A DNA stretch of 64,000 nucleotides from Mycolicibacterium grossiae (GTDB lineage Bacteria; Actinomycetota; Actinomycetes; Mycobacteriales; Mycobacteriaceae): assembly GCF_008329645.1 (NCBI RefSeq), contig NZ_CP043474.1, forward strand, positions 2,232,001 through 2,296,000, read 5' to 3'. Positions 1 through 8,467 of this stretch are shown piece by piece (within the stretch, counting starts at the first letter, position 1; each line of letters opens with the position of its first letter). The notes under the pieces were generated by a model. The model saw only the letters and a program-made list of their open reading frames with translations, had not been told where the DNA came from and did not search any database. The position numbers were made by a program, and so were the translations under genes.

Positions 1-362
1 CCGTCGTAGGCGGTTTCGTGAATCGGTGCGGAGTTGCCGTGCTGCTTCGCGTGCGAACGACTATGGCCGCGCCTCGTGGATGGCCCGAGCGACCTCGCGA
101 CGCGAGGAGGTATCAGAATTCTTCGAACACAGCGACCTTACTTCCGCTATCCGCGATCAATCCGGCGCTTCCAAAAAACCAGTATTGAGCCAGTAGGCGG
201 CTGACTGAAGCGGGATGGGCCACGTGATCGCTTCAATCTCAAGGCCGTCGGGATCGCAATTACGGCGAATCGATTTCACCAAGATTGAGATCGTCAGCTT
301 CATCGTAATCGTGTTCCAAATCAACTCAATTCAATCATTTTAATAGGTGTAGGTTGTAAGAA
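1..362. other. Non-coding left edge, AT-richer than the rest
   Basis: I see no supportable gene here on either strand. The stretch from about 115 to 360 is clearly richer in A and T than the rest of the window, in keeping with the accessory island that follows. It is the downstream flank of the leftward DUF3883 reading frame ending at 363. A gene running off the left edge cannot be excluded for the first 100 bases. Confidence 0.5.
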
Positions 363-1430
363 TCAGAACGGGTTCCGGCCAAGGTCCCAATAGTGATCCC
401 AGGAGAATGTCTGACTCACAACACCAAAATCCCTGAGCCAGGACGGTTCTGCACCGGCGAAGACATCGCCGATGTAGCGCACCTCATCGAAGTGGGCTCC
501 GTCGGGATGGACGGAAACAAGTGCAAGGCGGTGGTTGGGGGCGGCGTTCAATGCCAGCAGCACCTCAGTACGGGTGATGGTAAACGTATCTGAACCCGCG
601 ATCCTAGCCTTCACCTCGATCCGCAGATTTGTTTCGCCCTGGCGTTGGGACAGAATGTCGAATCCAGGGTTGTTGGAGGCCTGCTCTAGCGGGCTATGTC
701 CCAGCGCTCGTTCCGCCGCCAGCACGGCATCAACGCCCCTGCGCTCGACAGCTTTTCGCGCATCAACGTCAACTGTGGGGGAGTGTTCTGAATCACCTCC
801 CGATGCGGGTACGACGAGGGCGGCTGAGATAATTCGAGGTGGCAGCGGGCTCATGCGGAGCTGCTTCTGGATCAGTTGCTGCCGCAACTCTAGGCGTGCT
901 ACCAAGTCTTCAGCCCGCCGGCGTAGCGAGTCGCCCGATGTGCGAACGCTTCTTCCCGCCGCTGCTCGGGAATCGGTGTTGGATGCGACTGTGTGCAGGC
1001 GATCAATCTCGCCCCTGAGTCGTTCTCTTACCGCAGCGCCCAGTCGTTCATACTCGGCCGTCCTACGTGGTACGACTTGTTCGATGAACGTGGGCAATTG
1101 GTGCCTGATTACCCAGGCCGTTGCCGCATCCTCACTGTCAACAAGCCAAGGGAGTTCCTGGCGCTGCAATTGCTTGCTAGGGCTTCGGTAGTCGAGGTAC
1201 GGCGCAGGACCGGCATCAACGACTGATCCGTGGGAGTTTGCAAGCGTGTAACCGAAGCGCTGCGCGATTGTGGCCCCAGTCGCGTCCTGCACCTCATTGA
1301 GCACCCCGACCAATAACAGCGTTTCCTGTAGACCGTCTGCCTCGAGAACCGTTCCGTGCTCGAGAACGTCGCGCAGTCGATCGACAGTGAGTCGCAGTAC
1401 TGCATCGTGGAGTGCGTGGCCGGGTGCCAA
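363..1430 (-). CDS. DUF3883 nuclease-like C-terminal part of a split SNF2 helicase
   Basis: A 355-residue frame whose last third carries a DUF3883/Mrr-like restriction-endonuclease fold. GFDI is followed by R-I-E-V-K-A at about residues 258-276, the D...ExK pattern of PD-(D/E)xK nucleases, with a beta-strand-rich tail. The first half is helical and charged, as in the linker of large DUF3883 helicases. The only nearby start in frame is TTG at 1430, with no convincing ribosome binding site. The frame is continuous with the upstream helicase across a single TAG at 1452-1454; the residues in between read like normal family linker leading into the motif APGHALHDAVL. It is therefore best read as the C-terminal half of one approximately 1140-aa protein broken by a nonsense codon. 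A separately translated subunit is the alternative. Confidence 0.75.
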   Translation of the reverse strand: MAPGHALHDAVLRLTVDRLRDVLEHGTVLEADGLQETLLLVGVLNEVQDATGATIAQRFGYTLANSHGSVVDAGPAPYLDYRSPSKQLQRQELPWLVDSEDAATAWVIRHQLPTFIEQVVPRRTAEYERLGAAVRERLRGEIDRLHTVASNTDSRAAAGRSVRTSGDSLRRRAEDLVARLELRQQLIQKQLRMSPLPPRIISAALVVPASGGDSEHSPTVDVDARKAVERRGVDAVLAAERALGHSPLEQASNNPGFDILSQRQGETNLRIEVKARIAGSDTFTITRTEVLLALNAAPNHRLALVSVHPDGAHFDEVRYIGDVFAGAEPSWLRDFGVVSQTFSWDHYWDLGRNPF

Positions 1431-1451
1431 CAGCTCGGCGCGGTCGTCACC

Positions 1452-3794
1452 CTAACGGTCGAGCTTCGCTAAGTCGAACGTTACCCGGTGATATCGGCGT
1501 GCGATCGGGTTTCTGGTCGACTCTCGCACTCGTGGTGGGACATGGGTGATCTCGAAGCGGTCGTTCTCTCGGGGTTCGATTCGACCGCCGAGTTGACGAA
1601 AGGCCTCTGTGAACGCGTCGCGGATGAAGTGCGGCTGCAAGCGTCGTGCACGAGCATCTTCCATCTCTTCGCGCAGCTTCTCGAGGTCGTGTTGGGGCAA
1701 CATGTCGTGAGCCAGTGCGTCGGTCATGAGTTCTTTAAGGCCATCGACCACTCCGGCATCGATGGTCTCTTGCATACGCAGACGGACGTCGTCCTGTTCG
1801 CCGTAACGAATGGCATCACGAAGCAAGTCGGCAAGCTTCACGTTGCCCATCGAAGTCCCAAGTACATCGAAGACTTTGCCGCCGTACGCGGCTCGTTGCT
1901 CCTGTACCTTGTCGAGGAGGCGTCGAAACACTTCGCCCTCGCGTGTATCGCGTGCGACCATGTTCCACAATTCGCAAACGTCCGTCTGGCCGATGCGGTG
2001 GATACGGCCGAAGCGCTGCTCGATGCGATTCGGGTTCCACGGCAAATCATAGTTGACCATCAGATGGGCAGCCTGCAGGTTAAGTCCCTCTCCTGCAGCG
2101 TCAGTGGCGACCAGTATCTTTGTCGCCGGGTTGTGCGTGAACTCCTCCGTCACGCGCCGGCGATCTTGGCGGTTGACACCTCCGTGGATGACCACAACTG
2201 CGTCCGGACGGCCGACCAAACTGGCTATACGTCCTTCGAGATAGTCGAGCGTGTCGCGGTGCTCGGTGAAGACGATGAGCTTGTGCCGGGTGTCGTCTCC
2301 CTTCGCAAGTATCTCACTCTCCAGAACCGCTCGGAGTTGTACCCATTTACTGTCCTGCTGACTGAGCAGCACGCCCTCGGCGATGCGAGCGAGGTCTCGC
2401 AAGTCGGCGACTTCAGTTTCGAGTTCGGCTGCCGTGCGCGCTGCGCTGGCGCCGTCGAGGACTGTTTCCTCCATACTTTCGAGTTCTTCGGCGTCGTAGT
2501 CGTCCGGATCGATCTCGTCGCCGACATCGCCGATGAGGGTGTCCACCGACGCCCGCGCCATGCGTCCTGCCAGGATGTCGTCGCGGGTCTGCTGAAGTCG
2601 GTCTGCGCGTCGTCGCAGCGACTGGAAGATAGCGGCTGGGCTGGAGGCGAGCCGTCGTTGCAGAACGGTCAACGCGAAACCCAGAGTGAGCTTGCGTTTG
2701 CCCTCCAGGCGGTCAGCGAGATTCATTCCCTCACGCACGTATTCGCTGACTCGGTCGTAAAGGTGCATCTCGGACGGGGACAGCGCAAAGTCGACCGTTG
2801 TTGCGTGGCGCTCCGGGAAGAGCTTCTTTCCCTCGAAGGTTAGGAGATCCTCCTTGACCATCCGGCGCATGAAACCCTCTGCCGTATCGGCTTGGGCATG
2901 GCGTGGTCCACGCCCCGCGAATCGATCCTCGTCAAGGAGCGAGAGAAACGTCTGGAAATCCTCTTCTTTTCCATTGTGCGGAGTCGCGGTCATCAAGAGG
3001 AAATGGCGTGCACGCTCAGAGAGCACTCGGCCGAGTTGAAAACGTTTCGATTCCTTGAGTTCGCCGTTGAACCACTGGGCGCTCATCCGGTGAGCCTCGT
3101 CGATAACCACAAGATCGAACTCTGCTTCGTCTAACCGCGCGACGAGGTGCCCATTCCGCGCGAGTTGATCCATCCGTGCGATCAGCAGCCGCTTCGAATC
3201 GAAGACGTTCGCGCCTAAAACGACCTCCGACGAGCCGGGGGCCAGGATCTCGAAGTCCATTCCGAACTTCAGCCGCAGCTCGTCTTGCCACTGTTCCACA
3301 AGGCTCCCCGGCGCGACAATCAGGCATCGCTTGACGTCTTCACGCAGGATCAGCTCCTTGATGTACAAGCCCGCCATGATCGTCTTCCCGGCACCCGGGT
3401 CATCGGCTAGCAGGAAACGCAATGGAGTGCGGGGAAGCAGCTCACCGTAGACAGCGCGGATTTGATGGGGGAGCGGTTCAACGTCGCTTGTGGACACCGC
3501 GAGCATCGGGTCTGAGCGTCCCGCTAACCGGATGCGCTGAGCCTCGGCAGCCAGCCGAAACTCCTGCGGATCGGCGTCGAACGGACGGCCGCTGGGATGG
3601 TACACGTCGAGACCGATGCTGTCGGAGCGATAGAACACTCGCTCCTGAATCGAACCGTCGGGTGTACGGTAGATGATCTGCTTCGCGTCCTGCTCCGACG
3701 GGATGACTGCGATTATTTCGACGGGCGTGCCAGGAATGATCCCTGAAATTTGCATGCCATCGGCGATTGCGTCGAAAACTTCCCCTGCAGACAT
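1452..3794 (-). CDS. SNF2-family DEAD/DEAH helicase, defence-type, truncated by an in-frame TAG
   Basis: A 780-aa superfamily 2 helicase. Motif I is DDPGAGKT (about residue 132-140), motif II DEAH with V-I-D-E-A-H (about 230), motif III TATPH (about 268). The C-terminal helicase lobe starts at LIVFTEHRDTLDYL (about 505) and ends in the ATDAAGEGLNLQ and QRFGRIHRIGQ motifs V and VI (about 565-605). Family members with this N-terminus usually run on to a DUF3883 domain, and here that part lies just downstream after TAG at 1452. Such helicases are common in phage-defence islands and resemble the DISARM helicase DrmD, but no other DISARM gene is visible. Start ATG 3794; the divergent SbcD-like gene begins 61 bp away, so the two probably share a promoter region. 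Activity depends on whether the nonsense codon is real. Confidence 0.88.
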   Translation of the reverse strand: MSAGEVFDAIADGMQISGIIPGTPVEIIAVIPSEQDAKQIIYRTPDGSIQERVFYRSDSIGLDVYHPSGRPFDADPQEFRLAAEAQRIRLAGRSDPMLAVSTSDVEPLPHQIRAVYGELLPRTPLRFLLADDPGAGKTIMAGLYIKELILREDVKRCLIVAPGSLVEQWQDELRLKFGMDFEILAPGSSEVVLGANVFDSKRLLIARMDQLARNGHLVARLDEAEFDLVVIDEAHRMSAQWFNGELKESKRFQLGRVLSERARHFLLMTATPHNGKEEDFQTFLSLLDEDRFAGRGPRHAQADTAEGFMRRMVKEDLLTFEGKKLFPERHATTVDFALSPSEMHLYDRVSEYVREGMNLADRLEGKRKLTLGFALTVLQRRLASSPAAIFQSLRRRADRLQQTRDDILAGRMARASVDTLIGDVGDEIDPDDYDAEELESMEETVLDGASAARTAAELETEVADLRDLARIAEGVLLSQQDSKWVQLRAVLESEILAKGDDTRHKLIVFTEHRDTLDYLEGRIASLVGRPDAVVVIHGGVNRQDRRRVTEEFTHNPATKILVATDAAGEGLNLQAAHLMVNYDLPWNPNRIEQRFGRIHRIGQTDVCELWNMVARDTREGEVFRRLLDKVQEQRAAYGGKVFDVLGTSMGNVKLADLLRDAIRYGEQDDVRLRMQETIDAGVVDGLKELMTDALAHDMLPQHDLEKLREEMEDARARRLQPHFIRDAFTEAFRQLGGRIEPRENDRFEITHVPPRVRESTRNPIARRYHRVTFDLAKLDR

Positions 3795-3855
3795 ACATAA
3801 TTCCTAGCAGGGATTGAGTTGGTGTTTGCCCACTCACACGATTGGGGGGACCTGC

Positions 3856-4875
3856 GTGCCGTCGCTGCTTGCGCTAACGGGCTTGAATATTGACCGTCCA
3901 TATCCAGAACTGGGGGCGGGTGCTGCAGACCGGAGACGCTCCGTAGCGATGACCCTCCTGCTGGGTGCGATCAGCCAAGCGAAAGCGACCAACGCCAATG
4001 CGCTGGTGATTGTGGGTGGGCTGTTCGATGAACATTGCGCCAGCCCGTTGTCGCTGGTTACCACTTCGCAGATCCTGGACGCCTACCTCGGAGCGGTTCT
4101 TATCGCCCCGGGTGCGGATGCGGAGGGAATGTATGCGTCGACAAGCTGGGGGTCGCGGACCTTCGTGTGGTCGGCTAGAGACTTCACGGGAGCGCCAGGC
4201 CCCTTCAGCGTCGTCCATGGACGTACCGCAGAACGTGGATGGCACACGCCGCTGCCAGCGCTTTCAGACAATGACGAAGTCAAAATCCTTTTGGACGTGA
4301 ACCTCGACCTTGAGACGAGCGCGGACTGGACTGGCGGATCCGGCAAGCGTCATGTCATCACCACGGGCACGGTAGAAGCGGCCCTAGACGGCGTCACGGT
4401 CCTGACTCCGGTCAACCCCGACATCGGGGCGAGCTGGGGGCGCGCAGCGTTGTTGACCTACGACGAGTCCGAAGTGGTGGGTGTGGACTGGTTACCTCTA
4501 TCGGACAAACCGCCTGCTGAAACGGTGGAGGTTGACGTGTCAGACCTCCGGACCACGGACCAACTCTTGGCAGCGGTCGACCGCGCCATTGCAGTGGCTC
4601 CCGAGTGGTCAGTGATCAGATTGGCGGGCGAATTGTCACAGGGCGTCATGCTGCCGACAACCGCGGAACATGTGCCCCCGCGGGCCGATGTCGCTATCCA
4701 CACCGACGATGTGCATTTCGGCTTCGCGGCGCCGGACAAGAGCGACCACACCGCGCTCGCCGAGTTCGTGCGCTCTTTGAGTGACGCAGACGTGGCCCCA
4801 CGGACACGCCACCAAGCGATCGCGCTCGGTATCGCTGCGCTCGACCCGACCTACGCGCTGGTGAACGAATCATGA
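3856..4875 (+). CDS. Catalytically degenerate SbcD/YhaO-like calcineurin-fold protein
   Basis: About 339 aa, immediately upstream of and overlapping (ATGA) an SbcC/YhaN-like ATPase, the usual position of an SbcD-type nuclease. The fold can be followed but the metal ligands are gone. The opening strand reads LLALTGLN where D-x-H is expected. The second motif reads VIVGGLFDE instead of GDxxD. The third reads APGADAEG instead of GNHD/E. The late histidine motifs are replaced by LLDVNLD and GSGKRH. I infer a structural or regulatory subunit rather than a nuclease. The start is chosen as GTG 3856 because GGGGGGA precedes it at a suitable distance; a longer frame begins at 3814. The assignment rests on gene context plus pattern of strands, so it is weaker than for the ATPase. 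Confidence 0.65.
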   Translation: MPSLLALTGLNIDRPYPELGAGAADRRRSVAMTLLLGAISQAKATNANALVIVGGLFDEHCASPLSLVTTSQILDAYLGAVLIAPGADAEGMYASTSWGSRTFVWSARDFTGAPGPFSVVHGRTAERGWHTPLPALSDNDEVKILLDVNLDLETSADWTGGSGKRHVITTGTVEAALDGVTVLTPVNPDIGASWGRAALLTYDESEVVGVDWLPLSDKPPAETVEVDVSDLRTTDQLLAAVDRAIAVAPEWSVIRLAGELSQGVMLPTTAEHVPPRADVAIHTDDVHFGFAAPDKSDHTALAEFVRSLSDADVAPRTRHQAIALGIAALDPTYALVNES

Positions 4876-7800
4876 GGCTCGAAAGTGTCAGCGGCACAGC
4901 CTTTGGTGCGTTGCGGGGACAGCGGCTCCAGTTCGACCCCGGGATGACGGTTGTTCACGGACCCAACGAAGCGGGCAAGTCGACGTGGTTCGCCGCGTTG
5001 TACGCCGGGCTGGTCGGGCGCAAGGCCTCGCGTGGCCGTCAGTCAGCCCCGCAGAGGGAATTCCGGCGGCGGCACAAGCCGTGGACGGGCTCGGCCTGGA
5101 AGGTAGAGCTGACACTTGCGCTCGATTCCGGACGCCGGCTCAAACTCAAGCAGAACCTCATGGACGGATCTGTGGAAGTCACCGACGCTTCGACCGACGA
5201 GTACATCAGCATCGCCGCCCTCGAGGCTGAGACTGGGATGTCCCTGGACGGGGACGGGTCTTTTGACGGAGCTTGCCTGGTGGGCCTCGACCGAGACTCG
5301 GTGAGGTCCACGCTCTTCGTCGGGCAGGCGGACATACTCGCAGTACTCCGTAATGCGGACGAGCTGCAAAGTCACTTGCAGCGGGCCGCAGCGTCCACAC
5401 ACGTCGACACGACAGCAGAACAAGCGCTGCAACGGATCAAGGAGCAGCGGAGTACGAGGGTCGGGTCGCCGCACATCGGCAATCGACCGCTGCGGGCACT
5501 GACCGCTGCGGTGAAAGAAGCCGGCCGCGAGGCCGACGACGCTTTGGAAATCCGGCATCGGTTATTGACCGAACAAGCGACACTGATCGCGAGAGTTGCC
5601 GAAGCAACGCGAGCCGGTTCCAGGCTCGCAGAGCTTGAAGCTGTTGCAGTGTGGGTTGAGATCGATCAACTCGCCAACCGTGCTTCAGCGGCCCGGGAGC
5701 TGCAGAAGAAGCTGGCAGCAGAACATGTGGCCATGCCTGCGAATGAAGCATCAACTCGGCAGGTGGCTGGGATCATTGAACGGTTCATTAATCGCGGCGA
5801 GCGTCCTGTAGCACCGACAGGACCCACTGCGGCTGAGCTGCAGGCCGAGATAGATGGACTTCCAGCATTTCCCAATGGGCCTCGTGAACCGGAGCCCGAT
5901 GTGCTGCAGCTGGAGCGCGAGTTGATGACGGCTGTGACGACGCTCGAAACGCTGCACGCAGAGCCGGTGCCACGGCCGGACGCAGTAGCGATTGACGCCA
6001 CACCAGACGAACTTCGCAGCATTGCCGACCGCCTTGGCGGCGAGCCACCGATGTTGCGTGACGGGGTGCGTGAAGAAATCGCGTCTTTGCGTGCGGATCT
6101 CGAGGCTGCACGAGTTCGCCATAAACGAGAAATCGCCGAGTATAAGGCGGTTGCCTCGCGTTATAGAGATGCCCAGGAACTTTATATTCAGCATCTGCGA
6201 AGCTTTGAAAGTGCGCGTACGCAGTTCGACGCGGCCGAAGCGGAATTTCAGGCCCAGCTTGAGGCGCACAACGCCGCACGACGCCGCCGAGATTCTGCTC
6301 GGGCCGACCATGAGCGTGTCGTCAACGATGCTCGGGCCAATGCTGGTCGCCAACAATCCGTGGGCGGATTCACGATTGGTCTCGGGGCACTTCTCGGTGT
6401 CGCTGCGGTACTGATCGGGATTCTCGGGCCGGTTGCCGTTGCGGTGGTGCTCGGGGTCGTGGCGGTTCCGCTGATTGTTGGGGGCGTGGTCGTGTTGACT
6501 CGTCGATCTGCAGCTCGGGTAGTCCCAGAGTTTCGTGAAGAACCACTGCCCGAGGTTCGCGATCGCCCACAACCTCCCGTCCCCCCGCAACCGCCGGCGC
6601 CGCTCACGCTGACGCACCCGGGTGAACAGCCGGCGCCCAGTGCCGAACTGATTGAACTGGAACGGGAGATGGCCTCCTGGCGAGCGCGCAGCGAGCAGCA
6701 CTCCGAGAGAGTCGCTTCCGCATTGGCGACTGCCAATCATCTCAAGATTGGTGTCGATCCGGCGCAGTTGCGGATCCTCGCACGAACCATCGAAGACCAC
6801 GGTGCTGCTACTGCACGTTATGCGCAGTACGTGAGTCGACTCAAGGCTGGCGACGAGTCTGTCCGTGCCGCAATTGATGCTGTACTTGAAAGACTGAGCA
6901 GCCCATCGGCGGCAGCATCGAACGAAGAACTTATCGAAGAGGTGTCCTCGGCCCTGCGTAACTACAAGCAGGCATGTCAGTTCCGTGATGGACAAGCCCG
7001 GGCAGCAGAACGCAAGCCCGACCTTCTTCTTGCACTCGATCAGCGCAATCAACGTGACGTCGAATATCAGACTGCACTGACGGCTTACGAAGCTGTGGCA
7101 GCAGATCTGGTGAGCGCCGCATCGAAGTTGGGACGTGAGGATCTGAGTGAAGATGAAGCACTTAAGGCACTCGATGACTGGCTCAGTGTGCAACGTGATC
7201 TGGCAGAGGCGCAGGCCAACGCGAATCTCGATGTCGGGAAGCTGGAACAACTGCTTGCGGGCGCAACCGTCGAAGAATTAGAGGCTGAGGCCGAAGCGCG
7301 ACGCCAGACGGCTCCGGGCCGCCCGATCCATGTCGACTCCGATGACTTGGCACAGCTTGAGATCGCGCGTTATGCGAAATCAACTGCAGACGGCAACGTT
7401 CAAGAAACGCGTCGCGCCATTAAAGACCTCCAGGAGATCGCGAAGCCGATCGCCGCGGCGGTCGAGCACGAAACCCGGCTGGCTCAGCGGCTAGAAGATG
7501 TGCAACAGCTCGACCGCTACCTCGCTTTGGCCGAGGAGCATCTGCAGGTGGCGAAGGAGCGTGCACACGCGGACATTGCGCCCGCGCTCGCGGACACAAT
7601 GAGGCCATGGGTGCCGAGGGTGACCGCTGGACGGTACCTCGACCTGATTGTGGAACCAGAAGATCTGCAGCTGTTCGCATTTGATGCCAACGGCCGCAAG
7701 GTCGAAGCAGACATCCTGTCGCACGGGACCACCGAACAGCTGTTTTTGCTTCTCCGGATAGCACTTGCAAAGCATCTGTCGAGAGCCGACGAGTCGGTCC

Positions 7801-7973
7801 CGCTGGTGTTGGACGACGTAACGGTGCAGGCTGACCCACAGCGCACTCTGGCGATCCTTGAACTACTGCTTGCACTCAGCGCTGAGCAACAGGTGGTGTT
7901 GTTCACCCAAGAGCCTGAAGTCGTTCAGTGGGCAACAGAAAAGCTCTCCCCGAATGGGGTTGTGGCGCTGTAA
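4872..7973 (+). CDS. YhaN/SbcC-like SMC-type ATPase with central membrane helices
   Basis: 1033 aa. The N-terminal half-ATPase has Walker A GPNEAGKST at residues 30-38. Long glutamate/arginine-rich coiled coils follow (about 180-490), interrupted by two hydrophobic helices at about 500-545 with a short gap. A proline-rich spacer (about 560-590), a second coiled coil and the C-terminal half-ATPase complete it. The C-terminal part has the ABC-like signature SHGTTEQLFLLLRIALA and Walker B PLVLDDV near residues 950-980. No CxxC zinc hook is seen, so this is YhaN-like rather than canonical SbcC/Rad50. It overlaps the degenerate SbcD-like gene by 4 nt, implying translational coupling. The membrane segment suggests a membrane-anchored DNA-sensing or DNA-processing complex. 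The companion divergent helicase points to a defence role (inference). Confidence 0.85.
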   Translation: MRLESVSGTAFGALRGQRLQFDPGMTVVHGPNEAGKSTWFAALYAGLVGRKASRGRQSAPQREFRRRHKPWTGSAWKVELTLALDSGRRLKLKQNLMDGSVEVTDASTDEYISIAALEAETGMSLDGDGSFDGACLVGLDRDSVRSTLFVGQADILAVLRNADELQSHLQRAAASTHVDTTAEQALQRIKEQRSTRVGSPHIGNRPLRALTAAVKEAGREADDALEIRHRLLTEQATLIARVAEATRAGSRLAELEAVAVWVEIDQLANRASAARELQKKLAAEHVAMPANEASTRQVAGIIERFINRGERPVAPTGPTAAELQAEIDGLPAFPNGPREPEPDVLQLERELMTAVTTLETLHAEPVPRPDAVAIDATPDELRSIADRLGGEPPMLRDGVREEIASLRADLEAARVRHKREIAEYKAVASRYRDAQELYIQHLRSFESARTQFDAAEAEFQAQLEAHNAARRRRDSARADHERVVNDARANAGRQQSVGGFTIGLGALLGVAAVLIGILGPVAVAVVLGVVAVPLIVGGVVVLTRRSAARVVPEFREEPLPEVRDRPQPPVPPQPPAPLTLTHPGEQPAPSAELIELEREMASWRARSEQHSERVASALATANHLKIGVDPAQLRILARTIEDHGAATARYAQYVSRLKAGDESVRAAIDAVLERLSSPSAAASNEELIEEVSSALRNYKQACQFRDGQARAAERKPDLLLALDQRNQRDVEYQTALTAYEAVAADLVSAASKLGREDLSEDEALKALDDWLSVQRDLAEAQANANLDVGKLEQLLAGATVEELEAEAEARRQTAPGRPIHVDSDDLAQLEIARYAKSTADGNVQETRRAIKDLQEIAKPIAAAVEHETRLAQRLEDVQQLDRYLALAEEHLQVAKERAHADIAPALADTMRPWVPRVTAGRYLDLIVEPEDLQLFAFDANGRKVEADILSHGTTEQLFLLLRIALAKHLSRADESVPLVLDDVTVQADPQRTLAILELLLALSAEQQVVLFTQEPEVVQWATEKLSPNGVVAL

Positions 7974-8465
7974 TCAGCGTGGGCACCAATGTGTGGCACA
8001 AAGACACTCCCAACTGCTTTTGCAGCTCACTCGTCAGCGGCGTCAGCAGCCGGTACGTCACCACCATCGGTTCCGAGCCCTCCGAGCGGAGGGGAACCAC
8101 CCGTCCCACGTACGTGAACGGATCCGCGCTGACTCGGCGCATCCCCATCTTCAGCGCTACACCGGTTTCCAAGGATTCCAGTATTTTGGGTTCTTCTTGC
8201 CCGTCGGCTTCGTCGAGAGCTGTGAACTCCACACGAAGACGTCAGGACCCTCGAAATGCTCCACGTACTGCGTCCGGTCCGCGCGCTTCTCAAGCGTCAC
8301 GAACAGGATGGCGTGCTTCTCGAGCGACACGTGGCCTTGGCGCCAGTTGCCGGGGTTGGACACCTCGACGTATAACGGCGGCACGTCCATGCGCTTGATA
8401 TGCTCGCCGATCCGATCAGCGAGCGGATTGATCGCTCGCTGATCCAGCGAGCTGCGAGAATGGTG
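7903..8465 (-). pseudogene. Remnant of the C-terminus of a DUF3427-type helicase (frameshifted)
   Basis: Two adjoining leftward frames together reproduce the C-terminal DUF3427 pattern of large defence helicases. The first has HAILFVTLEKR, then GPDVFVWSSQLSTKPTGKKN. The second, in another frame, continues with ILESLETGVALKMGMRRV, PFTYVGRVVPL and EPMVVTYRLLTPL. The frames must be joined by a one-base shift at about 8185-8200. The open frame is closed upstream by a stop at 8466-8468, where the 13E12 remnant begins, so the ATPase part of the helicase is missing. Its 3' end runs into the 3' end of the YhaN-like gene. It is a dead fragment, evidence that a second helicase once belonged to this island. 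Confidence 0.6.
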
Positions 8466-8467
8466 TC

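Noticed and set aside
1488..2843. Long rightward open frame (451 codons) opposite the helicase
   Set aside because: Antisense shadow of a clearly coding helicase with all motifs; no homology-like features.
363..3794. Calling the helicase DrmD of a DISARM system
   Set aside because: No drmA, drmB, drmC or DISARM methyltransferase nearby; the cytosine methyltransferases are about 28 kb away and unrelated in context.
5751..7250. Leftward open frame of about 499 codons opposite the YhaN-like gene
   Set aside because: The sense frame has Walker and signature motifs; the antisense product is low in recognisable structure and rich in Cys/Arg/His.
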